63,015 nt of DNA. Source: 38-11 sp964539975 (GTDB lineage: Bacteria; Bacillota; Clostridia; Tissierellales; Dethiosulfatibacteraceae). The stretch covers positions 1 through 63,015 of the forward strand of contig CAZIKK010000014.1 in assembly GCA_964539975.1 (NCBI GenBank). The letters are read 5' to 3'. Position 1 is the stretch's first letter; each line of letters opens with the position of its first letter. The position numbers and the translations under genes were made by a program. The notes under the pieces were generated by a model that worked only from the letters and a program-made list of their open reading frames with translations, was not told the DNA's origin and did not search any database. Of the stretch, positions 16,096 to 24,551 are shown one piece after another.

Positions 16096-18504
16096 ATGAA
16101 TGAGAGAATTCTTAGAATGAAAGAGAGACTTAGGATTAATAAGTACCCTCTTTGTGTCGAAAAATTTCGAATAGCAAATGAGACGCTAAAAGCGACAGAA
16201 GGAAAGCCGCAATTAATAAGAAGAGCACAAATACATGCGAATGTTTTGGATAACATTACCATATTCATTGAAGAAGACGATCTTATTGCAGGTGCAGGAG
16301 CAAGCAAACCTTTTGGACTAGAGATTGACTACGAGTATGGCACTTGGACAAAAGACGAAGTAGAAGCCTTGAAAAGCGAGATTTATACAATACTGCCTGA
16401 GGATGAAGAGGAGCTTTACAAGCTTAACGAGCAGTTTGGAAGCAATAATTTGAATAGCACGCTGGTAAAAGCGATGGGGGAAATACTTGGAGAAAGCGAA
16501 ACCCTGTGGCCCTTTATGAAATCTAGCGTGATATTACCACCGTGGAAAGATAAAAGTGGCGGATCTGGTGGCGGTTTTGCGCAATCAGGAATGGGACTTG
16601 GACCAGGTTTTTTTCTAGTGGCAATTGATTTTGAAAAAATTCTGAATGAAGGTGCAAGATCTGTCATTAAAGCGTGTAAAAAGGAACTAAATGAATTAAA
16701 GTACTATAAAGGGGACAGCATTGAGAAGAAGCATTATTGGGAATCAGTCATTCTTGTTTATGAGGCATGGATTAGATTTGCGAATAGATATGCTGACCTT
16801 GCAGAAAATATGGCAAGTCAGGAAAGCGATCTCACTAGAAAAGAGGAGCTTCTTGAAATGGCGAAAATATGTAGAAGAGTGCCTGAGTATCCAGCTGAAT
16901 CATTCAAAGAAGCCATACAGTCTTTTTGGTTTACTTTCTTGATGGCTTGTCCTTCTCCGACAACGGCAGCAGGCAGATTTGATCAATATATGTATCCGTT
17001 CTACAAGAAAGATATTGAAAATGGCTCAATCACTGAAGATGATGCGTTGGAATTGATAGAGTTACTTCGAATAAAAGAAATGAAAATGAACAGAGTTTCA
17101 GGAAAAGCCAACAGAAAAAAGAATTCTGGTATGGCAAAGTGGCATAATTGGACCTTGGGAGGCGTGAAAGCTGACGGGAGCGATGCGGCTAATGAATTAA
17201 CTCAACTTGTTTTGAAATCTGCATTAGATACACAAGTCCCACACTTTACATGTACCTTAAGAGTTCATGAAGACACCTCCCTAGATCTAATTGTTGAAGG
17301 ACTTAAAGTGGTTCAATCAGGACTTGGGATGCCTGCTTTTGTAGGAGACGAAAGCTATATCAAGTTTTTTACAGACAATGGGATTCCGATAGAAGACGCC
17401 AGAGACTATGTCATGACTGGATGTTTAGATGGGAACATCCCGGCTAAGACAAGAACTCAGACAGTGGTCATGTTTATTGTTGCGCAAGTATTCGATATAT
17501 TTTTGAGAAATGGATGGTGCAATTTTTCGAACGAGCAAGTTGGTATTAAGACAGGGGATGTTCGAGAATTCAAGAATTTCGAAGAATTTGAATCGGCGTT
17601 TTTTGAGCAGTTAAATCATATGCTTCATTTAGCTGCAGAAAGAAACAATGTGGAGATGATCTCCCAGCGACAGCTATTCCCAGATCCTTTTAGATCTTCG
17701 TTGATGGATGGTGGAATTAGTGAAGGAAAAGACATTCTGAACAGAACGTTTAAGTTCGACAATGCGAGCTGTCTTTGTTCAGTAGGAGTGGTAAATGTTG
17801 CAGATTCAATGGCAGCAGTCAAGAAACTCATCTACGATGAAAAGAAATACTCAATGGATCAGTTGATGGTCGCTTTAGATGCAGACTGGGTTGGATTTGA
17901 AGAAATGAGAAAAGACTTCATAAATGTTCCTAAATATGGTAACAACAACGATCTTCCTGATCATATGGCAAAAGAAGTTTACGGTCATTTCGCCAAATGC
18001 CTTGGAACTATTGAACATGCTTACGGAGGAAAAGTTGTACCAACGGCTATTTCTATTTCAGCTCATCAACCAGGCGGATTAGCAGTTGGCGCATTGCCCG
18101 ATGGAAGGAAAGCTAAAGAAATACTTGCTGATGGAAGTATGTCACCGATGCAGGGAATGGATATAAGTGGTCCTCTTGCAGTTTTACAGAGCGCTATGAA
18201 AATTAATCAAGATGAATATCAGGCAACACTCTTGAACATGAAGTTTCATCCAACTGCCTTGAAAACAGACGAAGACCTTTACAAGCTTGCATCTATGTTA
18301 AAAACTTATTTGACAAATGGCGGGAAACATATGCAGTTTAATGTAGTTGATCGAGAGATGCTTATTGAGGCTCAAAGTGAACCGGAAAAGCATCGAGATC
18401 TGGTTGTACGTGTTGCGGGATATAGCGCTTATTTCACGGCATTATCCAAAGAGGTACAAGATGAAGTAATTGAAAGAACTGCTTTTGTGAATGTAGCTAC
18501 TTAG
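16096..18504 (+). CDS. Glycyl radical enzyme of unassigned function
   Basis: An 802-residue pyruvate formate-lyase-like enzyme. Gly775 in RVAGYSAYF is the radical-bearing residue and Cys443 in MTGCLDGNIPAK is the thiyl site. Known eliminases and decarboxylases (choline, diol, isethionate, hydroxyproline, hydroxyphenylacetate enzymes) have Cys-x-Glu here; this one has Cys-Leu-Asp. The Gly-rich segment SGGSGGGFAQSGMGLGPG near residue 155 is also unusual. The start at 16096 has AAGGAG at the right distance; an upstream ATG at 16078 does not. A MatC-like carrier, its activase and a CoA-transferase follow, so the substrate is probably a carboxylic acid. I do not recognise a characterised subfamily. 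Confidence 0.88.
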   Translation: MNERILRMKERLRINKYPLCVEKFRIANETLKATEGKPQLIRRAQIHANVLDNITIFIEEDDLIAGAGASKPFGLEIDYEYGTWTKDEVEALKSEIYTILPEDEEELYKLNEQFGSNNLNSTLVKAMGEILGESETLWPFMKSSVILPPWKDKSGGSGGGFAQSGMGLGPGFFLVAIDFEKILNEGARSVIKACKKELNELKYYKGDSIEKKHYWESVILVYEAWIRFANRYADLAENMASQESDLTRKEELLEMAKICRRVPEYPAESFKEAIQSFWFTFLMACPSPTTAAGRFDQYMYPFYKKDIENGSITEDDALELIELLRIKEMKMNRVSGKANRKKNSGMAKWHNWTLGGVKADGSDAANELTQLVLKSALDTQVPHFTCTLRVHEDTSLDLIVEGLKVVQSGLGMPAFVGDESYIKFFTDNGIPIEDARDYVMTGCLDGNIPAKTRTQTVVMFIVAQVFDIFLRNGWCNFSNEQVGIKTGDVREFKNFEEFESAFFEQLNHMLHLAAERNNVEMISQRQLFPDPFRSSLMDGGISEGKDILNRTFKFDNASCLCSVGVVNVADSMAAVKKLIYDEKKYSMDQLMVALDADWVGFEEMRKDFINVPKYGNNNDLPDHMAKEVYGHFAKCLGTIEHAYGGKVVPTAISISAHQPGGLAVGALPDGRKAKEILADGSMSPMQGMDISGPLAVLQSAMKINQDEYQATLLNMKFHPTALKTDEDLYKLASMLKTYLTNGGKHMQFNVVDREMLIEAQSEPEKHRDLVVRVAGYSAYFTALSKEVQDEVIERTAFVNVAT

Positions 18505-18545
18505 AAATCTTAAAAAAATTCTAATATGAAAGGAAATAGAATAAT

Positions 18546-19844
18546 ATGGCACTTTGGTTATGTTTAGCGGCGATTATAGTCTCTATCGCATTAGGATGGA
18601 AGTTTAAATTCAATACTGGTATTTTGGCAATGAGCTTTGCGTTTATTATAGGTGTATTCGCAATGGGACTAAGAGTGAGCGATATCATTAGATTATGGCC
18701 TACAAATATTGTGTTCTTCCTCATCGCTATCTCTATGTTTTTCACGTATGCAACAACAAATGGAACCATGGATATTTTGGGAAAGAAGATGCTTTATGCA
18801 CTTAACGGTAACGCAAAACTCATCCCTTGGGTGATTGCTTTGGTATCTGCTCTAGTTGCGTTTTTAGGAGCAGGACCTTCTACACCTGCTATAGTGGGAC
18901 CTATAGCATTTACCATGGGGCTGTCAGCGGGATTGCATCCTGTTTTGATCGCCGTTGTGGTGGGATGTGCCACGTTGATGGGAGCAGACAATCCTATCAA
19001 TGGATTTGGAGGCGTTATCTCGAGAACACTTATTGGAACATCAGGATTTGAAGAACAAGCTTTTGAAATGGCAATGTTCGTATGGCTTAATAGTGTGATA
19101 CATCAACTGATCATCATTACGATTGCGTATATTGTGTTCAAGGCTTACAAAGCAGAAAAAGTTCAAGTGGTTAAACCAGAAGCGTTTAATCAGGTACAAA
19201 GAAAAACAGTTGGGTTGATTCTTGTGGCTTTTGTCTTCATGGTTGTACCACCCATACTAAATTCATGGATTAAAAATGTCGACTTCATAAGGACACTTGC
19301 CCAGTTTAGTCAACCACAAGTTATTATGATGATTGCGGCAGTACTTGCAATGGGTATGAAGCTAGGCGATGAAAAAGAAATTATTAAAAAATTGCCTATG
19401 AATTCAATTCTAATGATTGCAGGGGTAGCCATTTTGATTGGTGTGGCCACCGCAGCTGGTTTAGTTGAGACAATGACAGAATTCCTGTCAACGCAAGTAC
19501 CTACATTCATGATTCCTGGAATGCTTATAGTTATGGCTGCATTCTTAAGCTTCTTCTCAAGCGGAACGGCAGTTGTTTGCCCATTGATGTATCCTTTGGT
19601 ACCAGGGTTGGCAGTATCAACGGGATTAAATCCTATCATGTTGTTTTCAGTAATCTTTATCGGTGCGATGTCTGCGGCACTATCACCTTTTTCCACAGGT
19701 GGGGCGATGGTAATTGGAGGCTGTCCAGATCCAGAAGTTAAAGAGAAGCTAACGAATTGGATGATAATAGTAGCTTCTGTGGTTATCCCTGTAATAGCAG
19801 TGATAGCTGCGACAATTGGTATCTTCAGCTTATTCACTATCTAA
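18546..19844 (+). CDS. MatC-type dicarboxylate carrier
   Basis: A 432-residue inner-membrane transporter with about 12 hydrophobic segments. The N-terminus (IVSIALGWKFKFNTGILAMS) and TNGTMDILGKKML near residue 60 match the MatC dicarboxylate-carrier N-terminal domain; FSSGTAVVCPLMYPLVPG and SPFSTGGAMVIGGCPD lie in the second half. Family members import malonate or other C3-C4 dicarboxylates. It sits between the glycyl radical enzyme and its activase, 41 bases after the former, and so probably supplies the radical enzyme's substrate. Confidence 0.78.
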   Translation: MALWLCLAAIIVSIALGWKFKFNTGILAMSFAFIIGVFAMGLRVSDIIRLWPTNIVFFLIAISMFFTYATTNGTMDILGKKMLYALNGNAKLIPWVIALVSALVAFLGAGPSTPAIVGPIAFTMGLSAGLHPVLIAVVVGCATLMGADNPINGFGGVISRTLIGTSGFEEQAFEMAMFVWLNSVIHQLIIITIAYIVFKAYKAEKVQVVKPEAFNQVQRKTVGLILVAFVFMVVPPILNSWIKNVDFIRTLAQFSQPQVIMMIAAVLAMGMKLGDEKEIIKKLPMNSILMIAGVAILIGVATAAGLVETMTEFLSTQVPTFMIPGMLIVMAAFLSFFSSGTAVVCPLMYPLVPGLAVSTGLNPIMLFSVIFIGAMSAALSPFSTGGAMVIGGCPDPEVKEKLTNWMIIVASVVIPVIAVIAATIGIFSLFTI

Positions 19845-19871
19845 ACAAAAGGGTTTGAATTGTTTCATGAT

Positions 19872-19908
19872 AAAACTTCTTCCTAACTATTCTGGAAGAA
19901 GTTTTACC
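19872..19908 (+). terminator. Stem-loop, probable terminator or attenuator
   Basis: A 12-bp perfect stem (AAAACTTCTTCC / GGAAGAAGTTTT) with a 10-base loop and a T-rich but interrupted tail. It lies between the MatC-like carrier and the activase gene and may make activase expression lower than that of the enzyme. Confidence 0.6.
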
Positions 19909-20010
19909 TTTATTTAATAGTGTTGAAAATGACGGTGGAGACGGCTAGTATAGAATAATGTGAAAGCATGAAGAGGGGTAGAAAAGTATAATGAACAAGG
20001 AGAGACGGTT

Positions 20011-20928
20011 TTGAAAGATAACAAGGAGATGAGTGGCACAGTTTTCAATATTCAACATTATTGCATTCATGATGGACCTGGAATAAGAACCAATGTGTTC
20101 TTGAAAGGATGTCCATTAGAATGCTTATGGTGTCAGAATCCAGAGTCGCAAAGCATTCATAGACAAATCATGTTCAACACCGAAGCATGTAATGGGTGTG
20201 GGAACTGTGTATCAAGATGTCCGGAATCTGCGATTGCGATTATAGAGGGCAAAGCAACAACGAACAGAGAGCGCTGTCGAAGTTGTGGCAAATGTGTTGA
20301 AATATGCAGGCGCGATGCAAGGGAGTTTGCAGGGAAAAAAATGACAGCCGAAGAGGTATTGACAGAGGTTCAAAAAGATAAAATGTTTTATGATTCTTCA
20401 GGTGGTGGCGTGACTATTACAGGAGGAGAACCTTTTGTTCAATACTCTTTTTCAGAAAGGATTCTTCGTTTATGCAAAGGTGTAAACATAAATACAGCTA
20501 TTGAAACCTGTGGATTTGCAAAGTGGGATATAGTCGAGTTGGTGTTAAAAAATGTAGATTTGGTTTTATATGATGTGAAACATATGGATAGTGAAGCGCA
20601 TAAAAAGGGAACGGGAGTAGGAAATGAACGGATATTAGATAATATGAAGAAAATATCCAAAAACCTTAAACTTCCGATTATAGCACGAGTTCCGATTGTA
20701 CCAGGATATAATGATTCAGCAGAAAACATGGATTCAATAGGAAAGTTTCTTAAAGAAGAAATACCAACATGCATCGAGGTTAATTTATTGCCATATCACT
20801 CTATGGGAGAAGGCAAGAATGACCAATTGGAAATTCCAGAAAGTGGATTTAAGAGCTATACGCCATCAGAAGAAAAAATGGAAACTCTCAGAGAAATTCT
20901 TAGAACACACGGATTAAAAGTTAAATAA
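20011..20928 (+). CDS. Glycyl radical enzyme activating enzyme (radical SAM)
   Basis: A 305-residue activase that uses S-adenosylmethionine and a [4Fe-4S] cluster to place the radical on the glycyl enzyme. The radical SAM motif is CPLECLWC near residue 36. Two ferredoxin-like clusters follow (CNGCGNCVSRCP and CRSCGKCVEIC, residues about 61-100), then GGGVTITGGEP. The two extra clusters are typical of activases for eliminases and decarboxylases, not of pyruvate formate-lyase activase. It starts with TTG, with AAGGAGAG eight bases upstream; an in-frame ATG at 20029 has its ribosome site too close. Its partner is surely the enzyme at 16096. Confidence 0.92.
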   Translation: MKDNKEMSGTVFNIQHYCIHDGPGIRTNVFLKGCPLECLWCQNPESQSIHRQIMFNTEACNGCGNCVSRCPESAIAIIEGKATTNRERCRSCGKCVEICRRDAREFAGKKMTAEEVLTEVQKDKMFYDSSGGGVTITGGEPFVQYSFSERILRLCKGVNINTAIETCGFAKWDIVELVLKNVDLVLYDVKHMDSEAHKKGTGVGNERILDNMKKISKNLKLPIIARVPIVPGYNDSAENMDSIGKFLKEEIPTCIEVNLLPYHSMGEGKNDQLEIPESGFKSYTPSEEKMETLREILRTHGLKVK

Positions 20929-20997
20929 AAAATACTTAAGACAACAAACGATAAAGTCAAAACATTAGACAGAAAGTGTTAAATTAGGAGGCATGAT

Positions 20998-22200
20998 ATG
21001 AGTGTAGATTTTTTAAAAGGAGTGAAAGTTTTAGAACTGGCTACTTTTATTGCGGCACCAACTGCTGCCAGGATATTGGCAGATTTTGGAGCAGAGGTCA
21101 TCAAAGTTGAGTCTTTCTCAGGAGATCCACTGAGGTACACAGGGCCTGATAAACATATGCCCTTAGACCCCAACGAAGCATTGGACTATGATTATGAAAA
21201 TGCAAACAAGATGGGGATCTCTTTGAATCTAAAAAGTCCAAAAGGCATAGAGATATTCAATCAATTGCTAGATGAAAGCGATATTTTTGTTACAAATCTT
21301 AGGACACAAGCTTTAGAAAAACTAGGACTAGACTATGAGACAATTTCTAACAAAAAACCTGAGATAGTATTTGCGCAAGTACTAGGATACGGAGCTAAAG
21401 GGCCATTAAAGGATAAACCAGGGTTTGATTTTACTGCTTATACGGCAAGAGGCGGATGGTCAGGTACTTTATATGAAAAAGGATCTTCCCCTGTTAACGC
21501 CGCACCAGGGATGGGTGATCACTCTGCAGGGATGTGTCTTCTATCTGGCATACTGGCGGCATATATAAAGGCTAAAAACACAGGAATTGGAGAGATGGTT
21601 ACAGTGAGTCTTTATCATGCTGCTGTTTATGGAATGGGTATTATGATTCAATCGGCCCAATACGGAAACAGTTATCCTATAAGCAGAACGAGCAAGCCAA
21701 ATCCTTTGCTAACAACCTACCTTACCTCGGATGAAAGATGGATTCAACTTGCTATACCGGAATACAATAAATACATAGCTAAATTTTTGGAAGTCATAGA
21801 AAAGCCAGAGCTTATGAATGACGAAAGATTCAATACCTTAAGTGGCGTATCAAAAAATGCTGAAACATTCAATGGGATCATTTATGATAGCATAAAAAGC
21901 AAACCACTTGAAGTTTGGGTTAAAGCCTTTGAAGATGCAGATCTTTGCTTTGAGATATGCCAAACATGGGAAGAAATTCTTGAAGATGAACAAGCATGGG
22001 AAAATGATATGCTTTATAAGATGGACTACCCTACAGGACAAAAAGCCATGGTAAGAACGCCGATTATGTTTAAAAATGCAGGATTGCCAAGATATGATAA
22101 AGGACCTAAACTAGGAGAACATACTAAAGAAATACTGTCAAGTATTGGTTATGATCAGAAAGGCATCGAACAACTGAGAAACAATAAAGACATAATCTAG
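20998..22200 (+). CDS. Class III CoA-transferase, HadA/FldA-like
   Basis: A 400-residue CaiB/BaiF-family CoA-transferase. GVKVLELATFIAAPTAARILADFGAEVIKVE at the N-terminus and the catalytic Asp in GMGDHSAGM near residue 176 are clear. Its overall look is close to the 2-hydroxyisocaproate and phenyllactate CoA-transferases (HadA, FldA) of clostridial amino-acid reduction, though that is a judgement by eye. It follows the activase by 69 bases and is the second class III CoA-transferase in 9 kb, suggesting that the product of the radical enzyme or carrier is made into a CoA ester here. Confidence 0.85.
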   Translation: MSVDFLKGVKVLELATFIAAPTAARILADFGAEVIKVESFSGDPLRYTGPDKHMPLDPNEALDYDYENANKMGISLNLKSPKGIEIFNQLLDESDIFVTNLRTQALEKLGLDYETISNKKPEIVFAQVLGYGAKGPLKDKPGFDFTAYTARGGWSGTLYEKGSSPVNAAPGMGDHSAGMCLLSGILAAYIKAKNTGIGEMVTVSLYHAAVYGMGIMIQSAQYGNSYPISRTSKPNPLLTTYLTSDERWIQLAIPEYNKYIAKFLEVIEKPELMNDERFNTLSGVSKNAETFNGIIYDSIKSKPLEVWVKAFEDADLCFEICQTWEEILEDEQAWENDMLYKMDYPTGQKAMVRTPIMFKNAGLPRYDKGPKLGEHTKEILSSIGYDQKGIEQLRNNKDII

Positions 22201-22216
22201 AAGGATGATCGTGTTA

Positions 22217-22246
22217 TCACATCTAATTTTGGGGCAACAGATGTGA
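22217..22246. repeat. Weak stem-loop after CoA-transferase gene
   Basis: TCACATCT / AGATGTGA, 8-bp arms with a 14-base loop and a short T-rich tail. It is either a weak terminator or an operator ahead of the DtxR-type gene. Confidence 0.4.
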
Positions 22247-22340
22247 ATTTTACAAATTGTAATCAGTTCAAAACTGCTCAATATTAGCTTGAAGGGGGTT
22301 ACAGGTTCTGGTAATATATAGAAGTAGAAGGTGAGAATGA

Positions 22341-22712
22341 ATGAATTTACATGAATCTGGCGAAAACTATTTGGAAACCATCTTAATATTGATGAAACGC
22401 AATGGAGAGGTCAGATCCATTGATATTGCCAATGAATTGAATTATACAAAAGCCAGTGTGAGCAAAGCAATGAAACAACTGCGTGAAAACGGCTATGCAA
22501 CAGTGGACAAGCATGGTTTGATTTCCTTTACAGAAAAGGGAAAGAAACGTGCAGAGCGCATTTATGAAAGGCATCAACTATTGTCGGATTTTTTTGTGTC
22601 ACTTGGTGTTGATAAAGAAACCGCAACGGATGACGCTTGCAAAATAGAGCATATTATCAGTGAAAAAACCTTTCAAAAAATTAAAGCGCATAATGAGAAG
22701 TTGGAAGATTAG
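22341..22712 (+). CDS. Short DtxR/MntR-type regulator
   Basis: A 123-residue protein with the winged helix of iron- or manganese-dependent repressors (residues about 1-70: ENYLETILILMKRNGEVRSIDIANEL, then TKASVSKAMKQLRENGY). The helical dimer domain follows, with ERHQLLSDFFVSLGV and EHIISEKTFQKI. The C-terminal SH3-like domain of DtxR is absent, as in MntR. In a cluster that depends on iron-sulfur clusters a metal sensor makes sense, but its targets are unknown. The ribosome site (GAAGGTGAG) is moderate. Confidence 0.8.
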   Translation: MNLHESGENYLETILILMKRNGEVRSIDIANELNYTKASVSKAMKQLRENGYATVDKHGLISFTEKGKKRAERIYERHQLLSDFFVSLGVDKETATDDACKIEHIISEKTFQKIKAHNEKLED

Positions 22713-22766
22713 AGTAAATGAATGATCAATAGTCATTGTAGTAATTTTGGGATCAAGGGGGACTCA

Positions 22767-23435
22767 ATGAAAGATCCGGGCACGGTGTTTACAACCAAAT
22801 CAGAATATGTTTTTAGATTTTTAAAAGAAGAGATTTTATCCAATAGGTTGGAACCAGGTTCTGATTTGACCATCAGCAGAATCTCAAGAGAACTGAATGT
22901 ATCCTCAATTCCTGTAAGAGAAGCTTTAAAAGCCCTTGAGACGGAGGGGCTAGTGGAAATTGAGCCTCATAAAACTGCCAAAGTAGCTACATTTAATTTA
23001 GACAAATTGAGACAGATAGGCACGGTACGAGCTGGGTTAGAGAGCTACGCCGCTAGACTGGCAGTGGAGTATACTGATCAGACACATATAGACGAGCTGT
23101 ATTCTCTTCTTGATGATATGGAAAGGGCAAGAAAAAACAATGACAGTGAAACCTTTAATATCACAAACATGGAGTTTCATCGTTACATCTATCAAATCCC
23201 GCCATTTCCTATGCTGTATGACATGATCATAAACGTATGGGATGGTGGAAAATGGACCAGAGCCATATTCGCCATTAGTCCAGAAAGAATGAAGGCATCT
23301 ATAAAAGAACACAAAGAAATCATCAAAGCGATGGAAGAAGGGGATCAGGACAAAGTCGAAAGACTGGTAAGACAACACAGGATGAGTGCGAGCAAACACT
23401 TGGAAGATAGGCTAATAGAACAGATAGATTCATAA
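22767..23435 (+). CDS. GntR/FCD family regulator, copy 1
   Basis: A 222-residue regulator with an N-terminal winged helix (residues about 10-75, ISRISRELNVSSIPVREALK) and a C-terminal FCD ligand domain (about 85-215). The start at 22767 has AAGGGGGAC ahead of it and gives the same length as the second copy at 23600. The two proteins are about 82% identical by eye and so come from a recent tandem duplication. FCD regulators usually sense organic acids and control their catabolic operons, which suits the carboxylate cluster upstream. A strong terminator follows. Confidence 0.88.
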   Translation: MKDPGTVFTTKSEYVFRFLKEEILSNRLEPGSDLTISRISRELNVSSIPVREALKALETEGLVEIEPHKTAKVATFNLDKLRQIGTVRAGLESYAARLAVEYTDQTHIDELYSLLDDMERARKNNDSETFNITNMEFHRYIYQIPPFPMLYDMIINVWDGGKWTRAIFAISPERMKASIKEHKEIIKAMEEGDQDKVERLVRQHRMSASKHLEDRLIEQIDS

Positions 23436-23463
23436 TAATACAATAGGTATCAAAAATTGAATG

Positions 23464-23512
23464 CCGTTAAAGCCACAGGATGGACAATCAACCTGTGGCT
23501 TTAACGGTTTTT
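23464..23512 (+). terminator. Strong rho-independent terminator
   Basis: A 16-bp perfect stem (CCGTTAAAGCCACAGG and its complement) with a 12-base loop and a T-run. It separates the two GntR copies into different transcripts. Confidence 0.9.
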
Positions 23513-23523
23513 ATTGTTGGATA

Positions 23524-23537
23524 GAAAAACGTTTACA
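23524..23537. promoter_or_regulatory. cre-like site over a -35 box
   Basis: GAAAAACGTTTACA matches the near-palindromic cre consensus at 12 of 14 positions and overlaps the -35 of the next promoter, a typical repressing position for CcpA. Confidence 0.45.
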
Positions 23538-23560
23538 TTAGATATGATATATGATATATT
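23532..23560 (+). promoter_or_regulatory. Sigma-A promoter of second gntR / AOR operon
   Basis: TTTACA (23532-23537), 17 bases, TATATT (23555-23560). It follows a strong terminator and reads into the second gntR gene and the AOR cluster. The stretch after it is rich in ATGATATAT repeats that a GntR dimer could bind. Confidence 0.6.
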
Positions 23561-23599
23561 GTATATAATTAAGATTGCAGATAAAGGGGGATAACACCT

Positions 23600-24268
23600 T
23601 TGAACAGAAATACAACTTTTACAACCAAATCAGACTATGTATTTAAGCTACTCAAAGAAGAGATTTTGTCGAATAAATTGGAACCAGGCTCTGATTTAAC
23701 CATTAGCAGAATCTCAAAAGAGCTAAACGTATCTTCCATCCCAGTAAGAGAGGCTTTAAAGGCTCTTGAAACAGAAGGGTTGGTTGAGATCGAGCCTCAT
23801 AAAACAGCCAAGGTTGCAACCTTTAACTTGGACAAGCTAAGACAAATAGGAACGGTTCGTGCTGGGTTAGAGGGATATGCTGCTAGATTGGCGGTAGAGT
23901 ATATGAATCAGGAACAACTGGAAAAGTTGTACCATTTGCTAGATGACATGACTGAAGCAATGGAAAACAATGACAGCGAAACTTTCAACACGAAAAACTT
24001 GGAGTTTCATCGTTTTATTTATCAGATACCGCCGTTTCCCATGTTGTATGACATGATTATTAGTGTCTGGGATGGCGGAAAATGGACAAGAGCTGTCTTT
24101 GCCATCAGCCCTGAAAGAATGAAAGGGTCCATCGAGGAACATAGAGAAATCGTAGATGCAATGAAAAATGGATGGCAAGATAAAGTGGAGAAGTTGGTTA
24201 GGCAACATCGTATGAATGCCAGCAAGCAATTGGAAGATCGGTTGATACAACAAAAAGAGGAACGATAA
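23600..24268 (+). CDS. GntR/FCD family regulator, copy 2
   Basis: A 222-residue near-twin of the protein encoded at 22767 (about 82% identical by eye). The DNA-binding helix region (ELNVSSIPVREALKALETEG) is identical in both. The differences cluster in residues about 97-120 of the ligand domain. It starts with TTG, with AAAGGGGGA upstream. It opens the operon holding the ThiS-like, amidohydrolase and AOR genes, so it may control that cluster, while copy 1 serves the cluster before. Same operator with different ligand is the inferred arrangement. Confidence 0.87.
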   Translation: MNRNTTFTTKSDYVFKLLKEEILSNKLEPGSDLTISRISKELNVSSIPVREALKALETEGLVEIEPHKTAKVATFNLDKLRQIGTVRAGLEGYAARLAVEYMNQEQLEKLYHLLDDMTEAMENNDSETFNTKNLEFHRFIYQIPPFPMLYDMIISVWDGGKWTRAVFAISPERMKGSIEEHREIVDAMKNGWQDKVEKLVRQHRMNASKQLEDRLIQQKEER

Positions 24269-24277
24269 GGTGAAATA

Positions 24278-24550
24278 ATGGCTATTTTGTTCAGACAGTT
24301 TGGTGTTTCAGATAAGTTACCGTCAAAAATTGAAATAGAAAAACCGCAAGCAACGGCCAAGGAGATACTGGAAATAGTGCATGAGACGACGGGAGAAAAT
24401 GTGTTTGAGATTGTCTCTACATCTTCAGGCATACGAGAAGAATATGTATTGTTAAAAAATGGAAGCAATATTTTTCTTGATAAAGGATGGCATACCATGG
24501 CAAAAAGCGGCGACGTTCTTACGATACTGGTACTAACGGTGGGAGGTTGA
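24278..24550 (+). CDS. ThiS/MoaD-like ubiquitin-fold protein
   Basis: A 90-residue protein with a beta-grasp look and a C-terminal Gly-Gly (VLTILVLTVGG), the mark of sulfur carriers such as MoaD and ThiS. MoaD donates sulfur for the dithiolene of molybdopterin. Two genes downstream lies an AOR, which needs tungsto- or molybdopterin, so a role in cofactor supply fits. The central part is longer than usual for MoaD, and no matching E1-like activating enzyme is in the window. It lies 9 bases after the gntR gene and one base before the amidohydrolase gene. Confidence 0.7.
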   Translation: MAILFRQFGVSDKLPSKIEIEKPQATAKEILEIVHETTGENVFEIVSTSSGIREEYVLLKNGSNIFLDKGWHTMAKSGDVLTILVLTVGG

Positions 24551-24551
24551 A

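Noticed and set aside
19310..19837. 175-residue open frame on the minus strand inside the MatC-like gene
   Set aside because: It mirrors a membrane-protein gene, has low-complexity Ile/Thr/Pro content, and has no ribosome site; an antisense shadow.
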